This document shows, piece by piece, positions 19,399-22,071 of a DNA stretch of 22,071 bases (its first letter is position 1; every line of letters starts with the position of its first letter). Where the stretch lies: NCBI GenBank assembly GCA_964596535.1, contig CAZQUR010000046.1, positions 1-22,071 on the forward strand. The letters are read 5' to 3'. This DNA comes from GCA-002779465 sp964596535 (GTDB taxonomy: Bacteria; Desulfobacterota; Desulfobacteria; Desulfobacterales; UBA2156). The notes beneath the pieces were generated by a model. It was not told the DNA's origin, did no database searches, and saw only the letters and a list, made by a program, of their open reading frames with translations. The position numbers were made by a program, and so were the translations under genes.

Positions 19399-20991
19399 TC
19401 AAATCCGTTTTTTTATCTGGCGGCATTTCAAGGCGTAGCCCCGGGAAAGAAGGAAATTGAGGCTTTCATCGAAATTTCCATCCGTGTCGACCTTCAGATG
19501 CGTATCTTCCGGCAAATCCGCCACTTTTTCGAATGCCCGGATCATGTCGGGGAGATGGACAAGCCGGGCGTCGGAGACGCCGGCGCGATTCTCCCGGGCT
19601 TCGAGCCGCCTGCGCAGCGTTTTTTCCCTGCACGTGCATTCCACGCAGATCAGGTTGGTGTCCAGGTCGCGTGCCAAAAGACAAGCGGCGTCCCGCCATT
19701 TTTTCCGGGAGAAAGTGGCGTCCAGAAGTACCGATGCCCCGCCCCGCAACCTGTCCTGGGCCGTGGCCAGCATTTGGGCGTACACCCGGTCCCGCATTCC
19801 GGACCGGTAAACGCCTTCGTCAAAAGAGACAACGTGTTCCCCGGCTTTGTCCAAAAGGTGCTTGCGCACGGCATCCGAAGAGATCACTTCCAGATTAAGG
19901 GCCTCGGAAATGCCGCGGGCCAAAGCGGATTTTCCGGAAGCCGGGAGTCCGCAGGTGATCCAGAGGGTGGGACGGCCGAACTGCACGGCATACCGGTACG
20001 CCTGGTCCAGATATAATCGGGCGTCTGCCATCAGCGTTTCGAGTGCTTCCCCTGTCACCGAGGACAGCTGGAAACAGGTGACCTTCAATCGGACCAGGGC
20101 CCGGTAAACGGCGTAGAAATCCAACAGGGCATAAATCTGGCGGTCCTTGGAGCTTTCCACGTACGCCGACAAAAATTCAAGACTCCAAAAAGGCATGCCG
20201 TAATGATCCAGGTCCATATGTAAAAAGGCGAGGTCCGAAACCACGTCCCCGTACCGAAACCGGTCATTGAATTCGATGCAGTCGATGATCTGGATGCCCC
20301 GGTAAAAATACACATGGTCCGTCCGCAGGTCTCCGTGGCCGTCCCGGATCCGGCCCGAGGCGATGCGGCTTTCGAAGAGGGCTTCATGGTTCTCCAGGAA
20401 TGCCCGGCTGACCTGGCGAATGAATTCCCATTTCTCGGAAGGGACGGCCTTCCCCACGTAGGGGGCCAACTGGGCGAAGTTTTCCTCCATGTTGGCGGAG
20501 ACGGCGTCCCGGCGGCCGAACCGGTCGATCTCGGGTCCGGTGGGGCTTGTTTTGTAGAATGCGGCCAGTTTCCGTCCCAGGGCGTGAATCAGGTGACGGC
20601 GCATTTTTTTCGCCGCAAGACGGTTGCGGAAGGCCGCGGCATCGGGGAGCTGCCGCATTTTAACGGCGTATTCCACTACTTCTCCGGGACCCTTAAGGGA
20701 AAAGGTATCATCGGATTTTCGAAAAACGGGAATGACGTCGAGATAGACACCGGCACTCAGGCGGCGGTTGAGGGAGACTTCCCGTTCACAAAAACGGCGG
20801 CGGTCGGAAAGACTCCGAAAGTCAAGAAAGCCCAGGTCCAGGGGTTTTTTGAGTTTGTATACAAAATACCCCGTAAGAAAGACAACGGAGATATGCGTCT
20901 CGATGCGTTTTACTTTCAGGACCGGATGGGGGTAAACGGCAGGAGAAGCCATTTCCTGATACAGTCTTGAAAGGGTTTCTTTTTCCGGCAT
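19399..20991 (-). CDS. Bifunctional kinase-like / P-loop ATPase fusion protein
   Basis: This 530-residue two-domain protein has an N-terminal half (about 1-330) that resembles aminoglycoside-phosphotransferase-like kinases (COG2187). Its marks are YKLKKPLDLGFLDF near 45-58, the catalytic loop RDGHGDLRTDHVY (H219, D221), and the metal-binding IIDCIEFNDRFRYGD. The C-terminal half (about 340-530) is a zeta-toxin/kinase-like P-loop domain (COG0645) with CGLPASGKSALA (347-358), SSDAVRKHL and VLLDATFSRKKWRD. This arrangement is known from many bacterial genomes, but its substrate is not established; a small-molecule or nucleotide kinase is the usual guess. GAGGAG lies upstream of ATG 20991. It follows the hydroxyacid dehydrogenase by 42 bases on the same strand and is probably co-transcribed. 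Resistance to aminoglycosides should not be assumed. Confidence 0.87.
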   Translation of the reverse strand: MPEKETLSRLYQEMASPAVYPHPVLKVKRIETHISVVFLTGYFVYKLKKPLDLGFLDFRSLSDRRRFCEREVSLNRRLSAGVYLDVIPVFRKSDDTFSLKGPGEVVEYAVKMRQLPDAAAFRNRLAAKKMRRHLIHALGRKLAAFYKTSPTGPEIDRFGRRDAVSANMEENFAQLAPYVGKAVPSEKWEFIRQVSRAFLENHEALFESRIASGRIRDGHGDLRTDHVYFYRGIQIIDCIEFNDRFRYGDVVSDLAFLHMDLDHYGMPFWSLEFLSAYVESSKDRQIYALLDFYAVYRALVRLKVTCFQLSSVTGEALETLMADARLYLDQAYRYAVQFGRPTLWITCGLPASGKSALARGISEALNLEVISSDAVRKHLLDKAGEHVVSFDEGVYRSGMRDRVYAQMLATAQDRLRGGASVLLDATFSRKKWRDAACLLARDLDTNLICVECTCREKTLRRRLEARENRAGVSDARLVHLPDMIRAFEKVADLPEDTHLKVDTDGNFDESLNFLLSRGYALKCRQIKKRI

Positions 20992-21033
20992 GAATACTCC
21001 TCGAATCCCGGGGCCAAGACCGGAGATAACGCC

Positions 21034-22014
21034 TCAATACATGGCCCTGGGGTCCACCTCCCACTTGGGGCGCCCGGTTTCCAAAAACGCGCGGATGTTT
21101 TCGACGGTGGCCTCGATGTTGCGGGCCGCCGCTTCCGGTGTGAAACCGGCCACATGGGGAGAAAGAAGGACGTTTTCCAGTTCATGAAAGGGGTATCTCG
21201 AGGGGGGGACGCTCCTGTTTTCGGGTCCGGGATACGCGTACCACGCATCGATGGCGGCGCCTTTCAAGATGCCGTCTTTCAATGATTCGAAAAAGGCCTT
21301 TTCCTCCAACAGTTCCCCCCGGCCCACGTTGACGATGAATTTGCCCGCCATTTGTTTCAGGATCGATTCGTTGAAAATTCCGCGGGTTTCAGGGGTCAGG
21401 GGAAGACTGACGAATATGAGTTCGCTTTCTTTGACCGCCTCCCAAAGATCGGACGTGACGGCGTCGAAATTTTTCAAGGGATCTTTTACGGGGTGTTTCT
21501 TGAATCCGATTACCGGGCATTCAAAGACTTTCAGGTGCCGGGCGATGCATTTTCCGATTTTACCGGCGCCGATCACGGCACAGGATCTGTCGCGGATGGA
21601 GGACCAGGTATCCTTTATTCCCAGGCCCGCCCAGTACCCGTGCCATTGACACCGCTTCAGATCCTGGTGGTATGAGATGATCTTTCCGTAAAAGGCCAGG
21701 GCCAGCGCGATGGCCCGCTCGGCCACGAAGGGCGCGTTCACGTGCACGTTGCACACCCGGATACCGCGGCGCTGGATCTCCGAATGGGGAAGTGCGTCCA
21801 CGCCGGCATAGGGCACGAACACCATCTTTAAACGGGATGCCGCCTGAATTTCCTCCCGGGAAAGCTCTCCCGCCACCAGGGCGTCGGCATTTTCAATTCC
21901 CCGAGCATCGCCGGGGAGGCATTCGGAGAAACGGACTTCCGGGAATGCGTTTTTAAGCGGTGACAGGGCCTCCTGCCACCTGCGGCCCATGGGGGTTTTA
22001 AAACACACATGCAT
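21034..22014 (-). CDS. D-isomer-specific 2-hydroxyacid dehydrogenase
   Basis: This 326-residue NAD(P)-dependent oxidoreductase of the 2-hydroxyacid dehydrogenase superfamily interconverts a 2-keto and a 2-hydroxy acid. The Rossmann motif is GAGKIG (149-154). The catalytic arginine is in NVGRGELLEE (R232), and the catalytic histidine in SPHVAGFT (H287). The usual catalytic Glu, 29 residues after Arg in the GAALDVFExEP motif, is Tyr261 here (GAAIDAWYAYP). The same W-Y-x-Y-P pattern occurs in some relatives as I recall, so it may be a subfamily trait. The start ATG 22014 has GGAGGG eight bases upstream. The substrate is unknown. Confidence 0.88.
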   Translation of the reverse strand: MHVCFKTPMGRRWQEALSPLKNAFPEVRFSECLPGDARGIENADALVAGELSREEIQAASRLKMVFVPYAGVDALPHSEIQRRGIRVCNVHVNAPFVAERAIALALAFYGKIISYHQDLKRCQWHGYWAGLGIKDTWSSIRDRSCAVIGAGKIGKCIARHLKVFECPVIGFKKHPVKDPLKNFDAVTSDLWEAVKESELIFVSLPLTPETRGIFNESILKQMAGKFIVNVGRGELLEEKAFFESLKDGILKGAAIDAWYAYPGPENRSVPPSRYPFHELENVLLSPHVAGFTPEAAARNIEATVENIRAFLETGRPKWEVDPRAMY

Positions 22015-22071
22015 GTCAAAGCCCTCCGATATTCACTGGTAAAATCCGTTTTTTCATGATATAAGTATTTC

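Noticed and set aside
19399..20991. Aminoglycoside resistance gene or zeta toxin
   Set aside because: The kinase-like and P-loop halves only share folds with those families; the fused COG2187/COG0645 layout is widespread and has no adjacent antitoxin or resistance context.
22015..22071. Promoter upstream of the 2-hydroxyacid dehydrogenase
   Set aside because: An AT-rich TTATAT occurs on the minus strand, but any -35 box would lie at or beyond the window edge.

Overview
The window is a compact, GC-rich bacterial chromosome segment. I find about twenty protein genes, one tiny gene fragment at the left edge, no RNA genes, no intact transposase and no CRISPR array. Gene content (TonB-dependent uptake, Slp-type outer-membrane lipoproteins, a TIGR04076-like protein, a CooC-like metallochaperone ATPase) and the dispersed palindromic repeats suggest a Gram-negative bacterium, most likely a Desulfobacterota (deltaproteobacterial) relative. 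That lineage is an inference from family resemblance and repeat style; no marker gene is present to prove it.

Layout. (1) 1-548: the tail of an upstream gene, then a long leader with a sigma70-like promoter (142-170), a 20-bp-stem intrinsic terminator (271-340), a second hairpin (398-440) and a long-range helix (186-201 with 461-476). (2) 549-6500, plus strand: a five-gene uptake operon of TonB-dependent receptor, CooC-like P-loop ATPase with a CxC motif, periplasmic binding protein, FecCD/BtuC-type permease and ABC ATPase. (3) 6560-12001, minus strand: a complete 2-oxoglutarate dehydrogenase operon, sucA-sucB-lpdA, preceded by an array of palindromic repeats. (4) 12239-13925, minus strand: an alpha/beta hydrolase and an unrecognised lipoprotein. 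(5) 14148-15224, plus strand: an MscS-type channel. (6) 15372-16475, minus strand: two tandem Slp-family lipoproteins. (7) 16665-18894, plus strand: a hotdog thioesterase, a NUDT19-like Nudix hydrolase, a TIGR04076-like protein and a DUF1285-like protein. (8) 18940-22014, minus strand: a small membrane-anchored protein, a kinase/P-loop fusion protein and a 2-hydroxyacid dehydrogenase.

How the parts work together. The first operon should bring a chelated metal or corrinoid across both membranes. The CooC-like ATPase between receptor and ABC genes carries the CxC motif that binds Ni(II) in true CooC, so the operon may couple uptake of a metal (nickel is my leading guess) to its delivery into an enzyme such as CO dehydrogenase/acetyl-CoA synthase. 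It appears to be controlled by a structured leader RNA that I cannot assign to a known riboswitch class. The sucA-sucB-lpdA operon encodes all three subunits needed to turn 2-oxoglutarate into succinyl-CoA.

A second theme is small non-coding repeats. All three convergent gene junctions (6500/6560, 15224/15372, 18894/18940) hold repeated sequence, and in each the repeat supplies one or both stop codons. Related or different repeats lie upstream of sucA, between the Nudix and TIGR04076 genes, and at 19310-19373.
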